The notes under the pieces were generated by a model, which did not search any database, was not told the origin of the DNA, and worked only from the letters and a program-made list of their open reading frames with translations. 64,000 bases of DNA. Origin: Streptomyces sp. 11x1 (GTDB taxonomy: Bacteria > Actinomycetota > Actinomycetes > Streptomycetales > Streptomycetaceae). Position 1 is the first letter of the stretch, and each line of letters starts with the position of its first letter. Both the position numbers and the translations under genes were made by a program. Where the stretch lies: NCBI RefSeq assembly GCF_032598905.1, contig NZ_CP122458.1, positions 4,154,001 through 4,218,000 on the forward strand, given 5' to 3'. Positions 54,675 through 63,679 of the stretch are shown here, one piece after another.

Positions 54675-55427
54675 ATGCCCGCACGAGGCAAACACCGCCG
54701 CCCCAGAAGCAACGCGTTCACCCGTGGCGTGCTCGCCGCCGGAACGGGCGGGGCCGCCCTGGCCCTCCCGCTCACGGTCGCCACGACCGCGAGCGCCGCC
54801 ACCCCGGCCCAGGCCGTCGGCTCCGTCCAGTCGGCGCCGCAGTCCGCACCGGCCGCAACGCAGCCCAAGTCCGCGACCTACACCGTCGTCTCCGGCGACA
54901 CACTCTCTTCCATCGCCCGGAAGCACGCCGTCAAGGGCGGCTGGCAGCGGCTCTACAAGGACAACCGCGCCGCCGTCGGCGACAACCCGGCCCTGATCCA
55001 TCCGGGTCTGAAGCTGAAGGTGAACGGGACGAAGGCCTCCACGGCGAAGAAGGCGTCGACGGCCTCGAAGACCGCCAAGGCCACGCAGGCGTCGGTCAAG
55101 ACCTACCCGGACAACCTCGACGGCTGGATCCGCGAGTCGCTGGACATCATGGCGCAAAAGGGAATTCCCGGGTCGTACAACGGGATCCACCGCAACATCA
55201 TGCGCGAGTCGTCGGGCAACCCGCTGGCGATCAACAACTGGGACTCCAACGCGGCCAAGGGCACCCCGTCGAAGGGCCTGCTCCAGGTCATCGACCCGAC
55301 CTTCGCCGCCTACCACGTGTCCGGCACTCCGTACGACCCGTACGACCCGGTCGCGAACATCACGGCGGCCTGCAACTACGCCGCCGACCGGTACGGCTCG
55401 ATCGACAACGTGTTCGGTCCGTACTGA
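54675..55427 (+). CDS. Secreted LysM / transglycosylase-like cell-wall hydrolase
   Basis: 250 residues. A signal peptide (about 1-43, twin-Arg-like RRPRSN then a hydrophobic core and ASAA) is followed by a LysM domain (about 68-116, YTVVSGDTLSSIARKHA). A Lys/Ala/Thr linker precedes an SLT/goose-lysozyme-like domain (about 125-250) with catalytic Glu in NIMRESSGNPLA and GLLQVIDPTFAAYHV. It binds and cleaves peptidoglycan outside the cell. GGAGAGGAATCC precedes the ATG. The upstream riboswitch and strong terminator make it a single regulated unit. Confidence 0.94.
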   Translation: MPARGKHRRPRSNAFTRGVLAAGTGGAALALPLTVATTASAATPAQAVGSVQSAPQSAPAATQPKSATYTVVSGDTLSSIARKHAVKGGWQRLYKDNRAAVGDNPALIHPGLKLKVNGTKASTAKKASTASKTAKATQASVKTYPDNLDGWIRESLDIMAQKGIPGSYNGIHRNIMRESSGNPLAINNWDSNAAKGTPSKGLLQVIDPTFAAYHVSGTPYDPYDPVANITAACNYAADRYGSIDNVFGPY

Positions 55428-55448
55428 GCCCTCACCAGCTCCGCACTC

Positions 55449-55478
55449 GTTCCCCTGGGCCGGCGGGCCCAGGGGAAC
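55449..55478. terminator. Strong bidirectional hairpin terminator
   Basis: GTTCCCCTGGGCC (55449-55461) pairs perfectly with GGCCCAGGGGAAC (55466-55478) around a 4-nt loop, between convergent genes. Confidence 0.9.
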
Positions 55479-55486
55479 GCCCTGTC

Positions 55487-56293
55487 TCAGCGGAACAGCC
55501 TGTCCAGCACCACCGCGATCCCGTCGTCCTCGTTGGAGAGGGTCACCTCGTCGGCGACGGCCTTGAGCTCGGGGTGGGCGTTGGCCATGGCGACGCCGTG
55601 CGCGGCCCAGTCGAACATCGGGATGTCGTTGGGCATGTCCCCGAAGGCGATGGTCGCGTCCGGGGTCAGCCCGAGATGGTCGGCGGCCAGCGCGAGCCCC
55701 GTCGCCTTGGTGATGCCGCATGGCTGGAGTTCGACGGTGCCGGGCCCCGACATCGTGACCGTCGCCAGCGAGCCGACCGCCATCCGCGCCGCCGAGGCCA
55801 ACTCGTCGTCCGACAGGTAGGGATGGCGCAGCAGCACCTTGCTGATCGGCTCGCACCACAGGTCGTCCCGGCGCGGCACCCGCAGCGCCGGCAGCGTGGG
55901 GTGCGGCATGAGGTAGCCGGGCTCGATCAGGGTGAGGCCGTCGACACCGTCCTGGTCGACGGCCGCGTACACCTGTCCGACCTCCGCCTCGATCTTGCCG
56001 AGCGCGGTCTCGGCGAGTTCCCTGTCCAGGGTGACCGACCAGAGCAGCCGGTCCGCGCCGGGGTCGTACAACTGCGCGCCCTGTCCGCACACCGCGAGCC
56101 CCCTGCTGCCGAGGTCGTCGAAGAGGGGGCGCACTCTGGGCGCCGGCCGTCCCGTCACCACGAGGTGCTGGGCACCGGCCTCCGTGGCCCGCGCCAGCGC
56201 GGCGAGGGACTGGTCGGAGAGCGTGTCGTCACTGCGCAGGAGGGTTCCGTCCAGGTCAGTGGCGATGAGTGAATATGCGGTGGGAGCGGCCAT
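55487..56293 (-). CDS. HAD superfamily Cof-type phosphatase
   Basis: 268 residues. Motif I IATDLDGTLLRSD holds the nucleophile and acid Asp; motif II VVTGRP; motif III Lys in CGITKATGLALA; motif IV GDMPNDIPMFDW. The C2-type cap sits between motifs II and III, as in Cof/YidA sugar-phosphate phosphatases. Cytosolic, Mg2+-dependent, substrate unknown. The ATG at 56293 starts just before the fold; an ATG seven codons earlier gives only an unlikely extra lead. Confidence 0.93.
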   Translation of the reverse strand: MAAPTAYSLIATDLDGTLLRSDDTLSDQSLAALARATEAGAQHLVVTGRPAPRVRPLFDDLGSRGLAVCGQGAQLYDPGADRLLWSVTLDRELAETALGKIEAEVGQVYAAVDQDGVDGLTLIEPGYLMPHPTLPALRVPRRDDLWCEPISKVLLRHPYLSDDELASAARMAVGSLATVTMSGPGTVELQPCGITKATGLALAADHLGLTPDATIAFGDMPNDIPMFDWAAHGVAMANAHPELKAVADEVTLSNEDDGIAVVLDRLFR

Positions 56294-56575
56294 GATCAGA
56301 GAATACGGATGCAACGCCCCATCGGTTCGACCCGAACCGGACGACGTACGCCACCCCGACCGGCCGCAACGCCCTGACGCCCCCTGAGGTCAACCCCCTT
56401 TGCCCGAACGGGGGTTCAGGGGGATTGGATGGGCACGCGGCCCTTGAGATGGCCGCAGGCCTCGAACGGGGCGCGGGGAACTGCGCGAGAAGCCTCACCA
56501 AACCCGCACCCCGCGACGCACCGCCCCCCACCCGAGGTCGTCCCGGAACCCCCACCCGAGCTCACCCCGGAACCC
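56294..56575. repeat. Intergenic region with one interspersed element
   Basis: 282 bp. An inverted copy of the CGCGCAGTTCCCC element lies at 56468-56487 with its flank (AGAAGCCTCACCAAACCCGC), matching copies at 18763 and 41689. Otherwise nothing recognisable. Confidence 0.75.
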
Positions 56576-57778
56576 TCACCCGTGAGCCGCCGCCAAATGC
56601 CGAGCCAACCGAGGCGAGGCGAACTCGGTCCCGCACACGAACCGCATCACCGGCCCGTACGACGCCGCCGCCGGCAACCCCGTGAAGTACAGCCCCGGGA
56701 TCGACGACCGGAACCCCGCCCCCAGCACCGGCGTCCCCCGGCTCACCCCCAGCTCCGTACGGAGCTCGTGCCCGAGGAACCCCATCGCCCCGAGGTCAAC
56801 CCGGTACCCCGTCGCCGCGATGACATGATCCGCGCCCAGCTCCGCCGTACGACCGTCGTGCCCGCGCGCCACGAGGACCGGGCGCCCCTCGATGACGCCG
56901 GCCCGCACGACCCGGTCCACCTCCCGCACCTCCACGCGCCCCTCGAACCGGTCCCGCAGCCACCACGCGCCCAGCGGCCCGAGCACCCGCCGGACCAGGT
57001 AGTGCCGGCCGGCGGCGGGCAGGTACCGGTAGGGGTGCGGGTAGTAGCTGAGCGCCCACAGCGACCAGGCCCGCCCGAACGGCGACTCGGGGCGCAGCCT
57101 CGGCTGCCGCCACGGGGGCGCGCCGAAGGCCACGGCGCCGTGCCCGCGCGCCACCACCTGGACCCGCGCGCCGGCCTCGGCCGCCAGGACCGACGTCTCC
57201 AGGGCGGACTGCCCCGCGCCCACGACGATCAGTTCCCGGTCCTTGAACCTGCTCAGGTCGGCGTGCTGGGAGCTGTGCGAGACGGGCCCCGTGGGGGTGG
57301 GGCCGTCCACGGCCGCGCCCGCCAGCTCGGTCGGCAGGTGCGCCAGCCCGAACAGCCCGCTCGCCACGACGACGGCCCGCGCGGTGAACGACTCCCCCGA
57401 GTCCAGCTTCAGTTCGAAGCCGCCGCTCTCGCTCCGGTCCACCGAGACCACGCGCACCCGTTCCAGGTCGGGCACGAGCCGCTGCTGGAACCACTCGCCG
57501 TAGGAGATGAACGTCTCGACGGGGATGATGTCCTCGTCCGTCACCAGCCGCCGGATCCCCGCCGCGTCGCAGTAGTCGGCCAGGGTGTGGCCGTGCTGCG
57601 GCGCGTCGATGCTCGACGCGGCCGGCGTGGACTTCAGCAGCATCCCGGCGGGCATGTTGTCCCGCCAGCTCACCATGGGTTCACCGAAGACACGGACGGG
57701 AATACCGCGCGCCCGCAGATGCGCGGCGGTGGACAGACCGAACGGGCCGGCACCGATGACTGCTACCGGTTGAATCAC
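56576..57778 (-). CDS. FAD-dependent oxidoreductase (flavin monooxygenase-like)
   Basis: 400 residues with two Rossmann sites: VAVIGAGPFGLSTAAHL at the N-terminus (FAD) and LIVVGAGQSALETSVLA near residue 195 (NADPH). VVVASGLFG and VIAATGYRVD are the ATG-type strands of group B flavoprotein monooxygenases. It probably oxidises a small substrate with NADPH and O2. GTG at 57778 begins the Rossmann strand. It lies 100 bp after an ATP-grasp gene on the same strand, so the two may act together. Confidence 0.9.
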   Translation of the reverse strand: MIQPVAVIGAGPFGLSTAAHLRARGIPVRVFGEPMVSWRDNMPAGMLLKSTPAASSIDAPQHGHTLADYCDAAGIRRLVTDEDIIPVETFISYGEWFQQRLVPDLERVRVVSVDRSESGGFELKLDSGESFTARAVVVASGLFGLAHLPTELAGAAVDGPTPTGPVSHSSQHADLSRFKDRELIVVGAGQSALETSVLAAEAGARVQVVARGHGAVAFGAPPWRQPRLRPESPFGRAWSLWALSYYPHPYRYLPAAGRHYLVRRVLGPLGAWWLRDRFEGRVEVREVDRVVRAGVIEGRPVLVARGHDGRTAELGADHVIAATGYRVDLGAMGFLGHELRTELGVSRGTPVLGAGFRSSIPGLYFTGLPAAASYGPVMRFVCGTEFASPRLARHLAAAHG

Positions 57779-57878
57779 GAAGTCCCTCCCCAGGACGCCT
57801 CATGCCTACTTCGTGTGGTCACGCACATGCCCACGTGCGCCGACGGCCCAGGGCCCTACGAGCCAGGTCGGACACGGC

Positions 57879-59138
57879 CTAGGGGCGCACACGGGCGTTG
57901 CCGAGGCGGTTGGCCCGCCACAGCTGGTAGAGATGCTTCGCGCCCGGTCGTACGAAGCGCGCGAGCATCGTGAGGAACGGCAGCGGGTCGTCACCCGCGA
58001 GCCATGCCAGCTCGGTCCCGCTCGCGCGCGGCGGCGCGTGCGGGGTCGTGTAGCCGCTGCGCCGGTAGGCGAGCAGGGCCGCCAGATCGATGTTCTCCAC
58101 GATGTACCGGCGCCCGGCGAGCTGTTCCCCCTCCGGGACCGGGCGCCCGGTCAGATCGAGGTGCATGGCGCGGACGACGTCGATCCCGGCCTCGTTCTCG
58201 AACAGCCGGAACTGCGCGCCCATCCGCGGGTTGAAGTCCAGCAGCTTGTACCGCCCGTCCCGCCGGTCGAACCGCAGATCGAGGTCGATGACGCCGGAGA
58301 ACCCGATCTGCTTGATGAACCGGGCGGCGATGTCCGCGAGTTCGGGGTTGTCGACGACGTACGCGTTCGCCGTCATCCCCGCGTGCGGCGGCCACGACCG
58401 CACCTTGACCCCGGTGAACATCGCGAGCGGGGTGGAGTCCGCGTCGAAGTAGGCGTGCACGATCCAGTCCTCGGCGTCCTCCCGGGGCAGGTACTCCTGG
58501 AGGATCACCCCGGGCCGGTCGCCCCAGTCGCGGGCCAGCCGCAGCAGACACTCCCGGTCGGCGATGCGGGTCGTCCCGTTGACCGCGGGCTGCCTGCGCC
58601 GCTCGAACGCCTCCCGGTTCTTGGCCACCACGGGGAAGCGGGCCCGCTGCGCGAAGCGCTCCACGTCCTCGTACGACTGCGGGAACGAGCTCGCGGGGCT
58701 GGCGATGCCGTGCTCCACGCAGAGTTCGTGCAACCCCTGTTTGCTGGCGAGGCGGCGCGGGAGCCCGGCGTCGACGCGGGGGAAGAGGAAGCGGGTCGCG
58801 AGCTCCTCCTGGTGCTCGGCGATGAGCACGGCGGCTTCCTCGTCGGTGGGGACGAGCACGGTGGGCCGCCCTATTCGCCGGCCGATGCGCAGCAGCCCGT
58901 CGACCAGCCACCCGGGCTCCTCCGTCCCGGTGGTCGGCCACACGAAAGCGCGTCGCAGATGGCGTGAGACGGCGGCCGGTGTGTACCGGTCCTCCGTGAT
59001 CGCGTACATCGGCACCCCGAGCCGGCCCAGGCTGCGGATGGCTCCGACACCGCCGTGGTGCAGCGGATAGTCGCCGAGCTTCACGACGAGTCCCGGAACG
59101 TCTCGGTCCGCCTGTACCGGCGCACCCCAAGTGCCCAT
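57879..59138 (-). CDS. ATP-grasp family carboxylate-amine ligase
   Basis: 419 residues. VLVPTDEEAAVLIAEHQ, then the ATP-grasp core: FPVVAKNREAFER (ATP-binding Lys), GVILQEYLPREDAEDWIVHA and YKLLDFNPRMGAQF (metal-binding Asp/Asn). The family joins a carboxylate to an amine or thiol through an acylphosphate. A GGGGGGACC ribosome binding site serves ATG 59138 or GTG 59144; a GTG at 59156 is less likely. Close to an FAD oxidoreductase, which suggests a small modifying pathway, product unknown. Confidence 0.88.
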   Translation of the reverse strand: MGTWGAPVQADRDVPGLVVKLGDYPLHHGGVGAIRSLGRLGVPMYAITEDRYTPAAVSRHLRRAFVWPTTGTEEPGWLVDGLLRIGRRIGRPTVLVPTDEEAAVLIAEHQEELATRFLFPRVDAGLPRRLASKQGLHELCVEHGIASPASSFPQSYEDVERFAQRARFPVVAKNREAFERRRQPAVNGTTRIADRECLLRLARDWGDRPGVILQEYLPREDAEDWIVHAYFDADSTPLAMFTGVKVRSWPPHAGMTANAYVVDNPELADIAARFIKQIGFSGVIDLDLRFDRRDGRYKLLDFNPRMGAQFRLFENEAGIDVVRAMHLDLTGRPVPEGEQLAGRRYIVENIDLAALLAYRRSGYTTPHAPPRASGTELAWLAGDDPLPFLTMLARFVRPGAKHLYQLWRANRLGNARVRP

Positions 59139-59348
59139 GGCCACGGGTCCCCCCACGTGTCCCCCCTACCGGACCCGGACCCACCCCGTCCGTGTCCCCC
59201 AGAGGACGCTAAGCCGGAACCTTTCCTTCCGACCCTCCCCTATCAGGACATTGCGAACTCTTTAGACACTCCCCGATCTTGGCACCGCCCCGTAACGTGA
59301 TCCGCGACCAGAGGTACGACGGAACGCACGAGAGCGAGGCAGCACCCG

Positions 59349-60638
59349 ATGCCCCCCTTCGATGTCCCCGACGCGGTCCCCGAGGGTCACCCGTTCGACG
59401 TCCCCGAGGGTCACCCCTTCGGTCCGCACAACCTTCCCTACGGCGTCTTCTCCCTCGGCACGTCCGACGCCCCCTCGGCCTACGCCGGGACCGCCGGCAC
59501 CCGTACCGTCGGTGTCCGGCTCGGCGACCACGTCCTCGACGCCGCCGCGGCGGCGCACTCCCTCGGCTCCCCGTACGCCGCGCTGCTGGCGCACCCCACG
59601 CTGAACCCCCTGCTGGCGGCGGGGCGCACGGCCTGGTCGGACCTGCGCCGGGCGCTCACGGCGTGGCTGACGGTGCCCTCGCACCGCGAGACGATCGCGC
59701 CGCACTTCCACGCGCTGTCCTCGGTGACACTGCACCTGCCGTTCGAGGTGGCCGACTACGTCGACTTCTACGCCTCCGAGAACCACGCCCGGAACGTGGG
59801 GCGGATCTTCCGTCCCGACGCGCCCGACCCGCTGACGCCCAACTGGAAGCACCTGCCCATCGGTTACCACGGCCGGTCCGGCACGGTCGTCGTGTCCGGC
59901 ACAGAGGTGGTGCGGCCGGCCGGACAGCGCAAGGCGCCGACCGATCCGGCGCCGGTGTTCGGACCGTCGGTGCGGCTGGACATCGAGGCGGAGGTCGGCT
60001 TCGTGGTGGGGTCGCCCTCGGAGCGGGGTCGGCCGGTGGGGCTGGGGGACTTCCGCGACCACGTCTTCGGGATGTGCCTCCTCAACGACTGGTCGGCACG
60101 CGACCTCCAGGCCTGGGAGTACGTGCCGCTCGGGCCGTTCCTGGGTAAGTCGTTCGCCACGTCGGTCTCGGCCTGGATCACGCCGCTGGAGGCGCTGGAG
60201 GAGGCGCGGGTGGCGCCGCCGGAGCGCACGCACCCGCTGCTGCCCTACCTGGACGACGCCGCGCCGGACATCGATCCCGGCGGGTACGACCTGCGGATCA
60301 GCGTCGCGATCAACGGACATGTCGTCTCGGAGCCGCCCTTCGCCACGATGTACTGGACGGCCGCGCAGCAGCTGGCCCACATGACGGTGAACGGCGCCTC
60401 GCTGCGCACGGGCGACCTGTACGGCTCCGGCACGGTCAGCGGGGCCGACCCCGGCCAGCGGGGCTCGCTGCTGGAACTCACCTGGAACGGACGCGATCCG
60501 CTCGACCTCCCGACCGGCAGGCGCACGTTCCTGGAGGACGGCGACGAGGTGACCCTCACGGCGTGGGCCCCGGGCCCGAACGGCACGAAGGTGGGGCTGG
60601 GCGAGGTCAGGGGGAGGGTGGTGGCAGCCCGGGAGTAG
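59349..60638 (+). CDS. fahA: Fumarylacetoacetase
   Basis: 429 residues. DFYASENHARNVGRIFRP, PIGYHGRSGTVVVSGT, LDIEAEVGFVVG, LLNDWSARDLQAWEYVPLGP and FATSVSAWI are the FAH blocks carrying the Ca2+/Mg2+ site and catalytic His. It splits fumarylacetoacetate to fumarate and acetoacetate, the last step of tyrosine/homogentisate breakdown. No other gene of that pathway is in the window. The N-terminus contains a short duplication (VPEGHPFDVPEGHPFG). The ATG at 59349 follows GAGGCAGC. Stands alone, convergent with the VWA gene. Confidence 0.95.
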   Translation: MPPFDVPDAVPEGHPFDVPEGHPFGPHNLPYGVFSLGTSDAPSAYAGTAGTRTVGVRLGDHVLDAAAAAHSLGSPYAALLAHPTLNPLLAAGRTAWSDLRRALTAWLTVPSHRETIAPHFHALSSVTLHLPFEVADYVDFYASENHARNVGRIFRPDAPDPLTPNWKHLPIGYHGRSGTVVVSGTEVVRPAGQRKAPTDPAPVFGPSVRLDIEAEVGFVVGSPSERGRPVGLGDFRDHVFGMCLLNDWSARDLQAWEYVPLGPFLGKSFATSVSAWITPLEALEEARVAPPERTHPLLPYLDDAAPDIDPGGYDLRISVAINGHVVSEPPFATMYWTAAQQLAHMTVNGASLRTGDLYGSGTVSGADPGQRGSLLELTWNGRDPLDLPTGRRTFLEDGDEVTLTAWAPGPNGTKVGLGEVRGRVVAARE

Positions 60639-60720
60639 ACGGGTCGTCCCCGCCACCGGTCGACAGATCCCGCACCCGCGTGGCCGGTCGTGCTGGCGAT
60701 GCGGTTCTGCCCGCCGCGAC

Positions 60721-62424
60721 TCAGATCACGCGGAACAGGTCCGCCGCGGCGTGGACGTCCGTGAGGTCCTCAATGGAACGGAGGTTGTCGCACAGGGCGT
60801 CCAGGACCGAGTCGGAGCCGGCGACCCGTGGGGCGCCTATCGCCACGCCGAAGACACGGAAGCCCAGGAAATGCTTGGCCTCGTTCCAGGAACGCATCCA
60901 CTCCGGGGTGACACCGCAGTCGTCGTCGGTGAGCATCACGATGTCCCCGCGGGCGCGGCCCGCGTCGTCGAACTCCTCCCTCAGCAGCTCACCCGCGGCC
61001 GACAGCGGAGTCTGGTAGCTGGTGCCGCCACCCAGGAAGGTCTCCGCGAAATCGATGACCCGGGCCGTGTCCGCGGGCTGGTCCCCGGGGAAGCGGAAGA
61101 CCTGGATCTTGTCGGCGGCGGAGAACAGGATGCCGACGAAGTCCCGCCCCGCGTGCCGGGCCTGGTCCAGCAGGGCCAGGGCACAGGCCTTGGCCCACGC
61201 CTCCCGGGTGACACCGCCGGGCCCCGCCTCGTACATGGAGTGCGAGGTGTCGACGCACGCGATGACGGCCCCCTTGCCGGTCGCCTGCTCCCCCTGGCTG
61301 TCGTAGAGCATCAGCTCCCCGGCGGTGTACCGCGCGGCGAACACCGCACGCAGCTCGGGCAGTCCGAGGTTGGCCAGCTCGGAGGGGATGACCCGGGACA
61401 GGTCGTCGCCGAGAGTGACGCCGACCAGTTCGCCGACGGCGTTCTCCACCTTGCGGGCGCGCTCGCCGTCGGCCATCTGCCGGAAACGGCCGATCAGTTC
61501 GGCCCACTCCGCGAGGCGGCCGGTCCGCAGCCGTTCGGCGAGTCGGGCCCGCTCGTCGAACCGCATCCGCTCCAGCTCCCCGGAGCCGACACCCCACGCC
61601 CGCATCAGCGCGGCCTCCTGCCGCACGGTCTCGGCGGCCCGCGCCACCGCGTTCCGTGCGGCCGTACGGATACCGGGCGCCGCCGTCGCGACGGCCCGCT
61701 CGGCGTCCAGTGCGGCCTGCCGAGCCGTGGCTTCGGCGTTCTCGGCGCCCTCGATCGCCCGCCGTACGGCGTCGGCGGCCGGAGCACGCACGGTGCCGTC
61801 CTCCTCGGCCACGCCCGCCGCCCGCCGGAGTTCCTCGCCCACGGCGGTCGCCGCGGCCTCGGCCGCCGCCCGGGCCCTGCTCGCCTGCTCGGCCCGCTCC
61901 CGGGCGTCCCAGGTGTGGTCCAGCATCCGACGCAACGCCTCGGCCTGGGCGAGGACGGCCATGGCTGCGGCGTAGGGATCCCCGGCCGTCTCCCGGTGCA
62001 GTTCGGTGAACTCCGGTGACTCCACCAGCGAGGTGATCACCTGGTGGTTGACCAGCCGGGCGGGCACCATCTCCGCACGCTCACGCAGCTTCGGCCGGAC
62101 TTTGTACGCGGCCAGGAACACATCACTGAGGAGGTCGGAGACGCCTTCACGGTCGGCGGTCCGGTCCTGCTCGGCGGTCCGGTCGTAGTCGACGGTGTGG
62201 CCGTGGTTCCCGCCGTCGTGCCAGTTCAGCTCCGCGGCCAGTTCGCGCAGACCGGCCGACTGCTCGTAGGTGTCATGCCAGGCGATCCGGTCGAACCGGT
62301 CCCCGACCACGGCGCCCGTGTACCGCTCGGCCCCGGCGGCCGACAGCCCCACCCACTCCCCGGCCCGGCCCGCCAACTCGTCCAGCCTGCTCGATGCCAC
62401 GTCCGTATCCACATCCACATCCAC
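60721..62424 (-). CDS. VWA domain protein (ViaA-like)
   Basis: 567 residues. The N-terminal two thirds are helical and Ala/Glu/Arg-rich (RAAAEAAATAVGEELRRAAG), likely coiled. The C-terminal von Willebrand A domain has the MIDAS motif ACVDTSHSMY, then GGGTSYQTPL and MLTDDDCGVTPEW. Such proteins pair with MoxR/RavA AAA+ ATPases as chaperone-like machines. GTG at 62424 follows GAGAGGAGGGGG. It is 25 bp after the AAA+ gene and surely co-transcribed. Confidence 0.92.
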   Translation of the reverse strand: MDVDVDTDVASSRLDELAGRAGEWVGLSAAGAERYTGAVVGDRFDRIAWHDTYEQSAGLRELAAELNWHDGGNHGHTVDYDRTAEQDRTADREGVSDLLSDVFLAAYKVRPKLRERAEMVPARLVNHQVITSLVESPEFTELHRETAGDPYAAAMAVLAQAEALRRMLDHTWDARERAEQASRARAAAEAAATAVGEELRRAAGVAEEDGTVRAPAADAVRRAIEGAENAEATARQAALDAERAVATAAPGIRTAARNAVARAAETVRQEAALMRAWGVGSGELERMRFDERARLAERLRTGRLAEWAELIGRFRQMADGERARKVENAVGELVGVTLGDDLSRVIPSELANLGLPELRAVFAARYTAGELMLYDSQGEQATGKGAVIACVDTSHSMYEAGPGGVTREAWAKACALALLDQARHAGRDFVGILFSAADKIQVFRFPGDQPADTARVIDFAETFLGGGTSYQTPLSAAGELLREEFDDAGRARGDIVMLTDDDCGVTPEWMRSWNEAKHFLGFRVFGVAIGAPRVAGSDSVLDALCDNLRSIEDLTDVHAAADLFRVI

Positions 62425-62449
62425 GGTTGTCCCCCTCCTCTCCCTGATG

Positions 62450-63640
62450 TCAGAGCCTCGCCTGCACCGTGCTCGCGTCCACGCCGAGGGCCTCGGTGAG
62501 GACGCGGGCGCGGACGGCCCGCTGGCGGCCGGTGACACGGTCGATGACGGTGGTGGAGCGGCCGGCGCTCATCGCCTCTTCGCGCAGTTGCTCCAGCCGC
62601 TTCCCCGCCGTGGCCAGCTTGTTGTGGGCCTTCTTGATGACCCATTCGCTCAGTGCCTCGCGGGACTGCCCTGCCATGGCGTCGAGTTGGGCCTCCAGTT
62701 CGTCCATGGCGTCGGCCAGGTCGAGCGCCTCCCTGGCGTCGGGGTTGACCAGGTGCAGCACCTCGCGCTCGACGGTGGGGCGTTCGGCCGGGGAGTCCCA
62801 CAGCACATGGGTCAGGATCGACAGGTCCATCTCGGCGACCGCCGGGCGGCCGTCGAGGTACGCGGACGCCTGGAGCAGGCCCACCGCCTGCCGCCAACGG
62901 CGGTCGGAGGCGATGAGTTCCCGGCGCCGCAGTGCGGCTCGCAGGGTGCACACCGCGTCCACGATGCCGTCGGGCACCTCCACGGCCGGGACATCCTCGG
63001 TGACGGCCTGCCGCAGCGCGGTCAGCTCGACGGTGGTCCGTGTCGGTGGCTTCGGGCGGCGGACTGCGGAGCGGACCAGCGCGGCGAAGTTCGAGGGGTC
63101 TTCCAGATAGCGGACCTCGATCCGCACCAGCAGCCGGTCGTAGATCGCTGCGGAGTCCTCTCCCGTGGGCAGTTCGTTGCTGGCCGTGATGGCCCCGATC
63201 AGGGGGCAGCGGATCGGCTCGCCGCCGTTCTCGGGGTGGTAGATCCGCTCGTTGAGATAGCCCAGGGTCTCGTTGAGCGCGGCCGTGGAGCATTTGAAGA
63301 TCTCGTCGATGAAGGCGACATGCGCGGTCGTCGCGCGGCCTTCGTACACCTGGCGGTACTCGCCCCGGGTCAGCGCGGCGACGTCGATGGGGCCGAACAT
63401 CCTGGTCGGCGCGGTGAACTTCGACAGCAGGATCTCCCAGTACGCCGCCCCGTCGAACCTGGCGGTGAGTTCCCTGGCCATCTCGGACTTCGCCGTGCCG
63501 GGCGGCCCGAGCAGCAGCGAGTGCTGCCCGGCCAGCAGGGTCACCACGAGCGTGCGCACCACGTCGGCCCGCTCGTAGAAGCGGTCCGCCAGCTCCCCGG
63601 TGATCGTCCGCAGCCTCTGTGCCGTGTCCTGCGCCTCCAT
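62450..63640 (-). CDS. MoxR/RavA-type AAA+ ATPase
   Basis: 396 residues. Walker A LLGPPGTAKSEMAREL, Walker B VAFIDEIFKCSTAALN, sensor 1 AITASNELPTGEDSAAIYDR, arginine finger region RLLVRIEV. The C-terminal helical part (QSREALSEWVIKKAHNKLATAG) matches RavA. It probably works with the VWA protein downstream to remodel protein complexes; in E. coli RavA/ViaA act on respiratory complexes. The ATG at 63640 follows GGGGAGGGGGCC; a GTG seven codons earlier is less likely. Confidence 0.92.
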   Translation of the reverse strand: MEAQDTAQRLRTITGELADRFYERADVVRTLVVTLLAGQHSLLLGPPGTAKSEMARELTARFDGAAYWEILLSKFTAPTRMFGPIDVAALTRGEYRQVYEGRATTAHVAFIDEIFKCSTAALNETLGYLNERIYHPENGGEPIRCPLIGAITASNELPTGEDSAAIYDRLLVRIEVRYLEDPSNFAALVRSAVRRPKPPTRTTVELTALRQAVTEDVPAVEVPDGIVDAVCTLRAALRRRELIASDRRWRQAVGLLQASAYLDGRPAVAEMDLSILTHVLWDSPAERPTVEREVLHLVNPDAREALDLADAMDELEAQLDAMAGQSREALSEWVIKKAHNKLATAGKRLEQLREEAMSAGRSTTVIDRVTGRQRAVRARVLTEALGVDASTVQARL

Positions 63641-63679
63641 GGTCCGGCCCCCTCCCCTCACCGCCGGGTCGCGTGTCCC

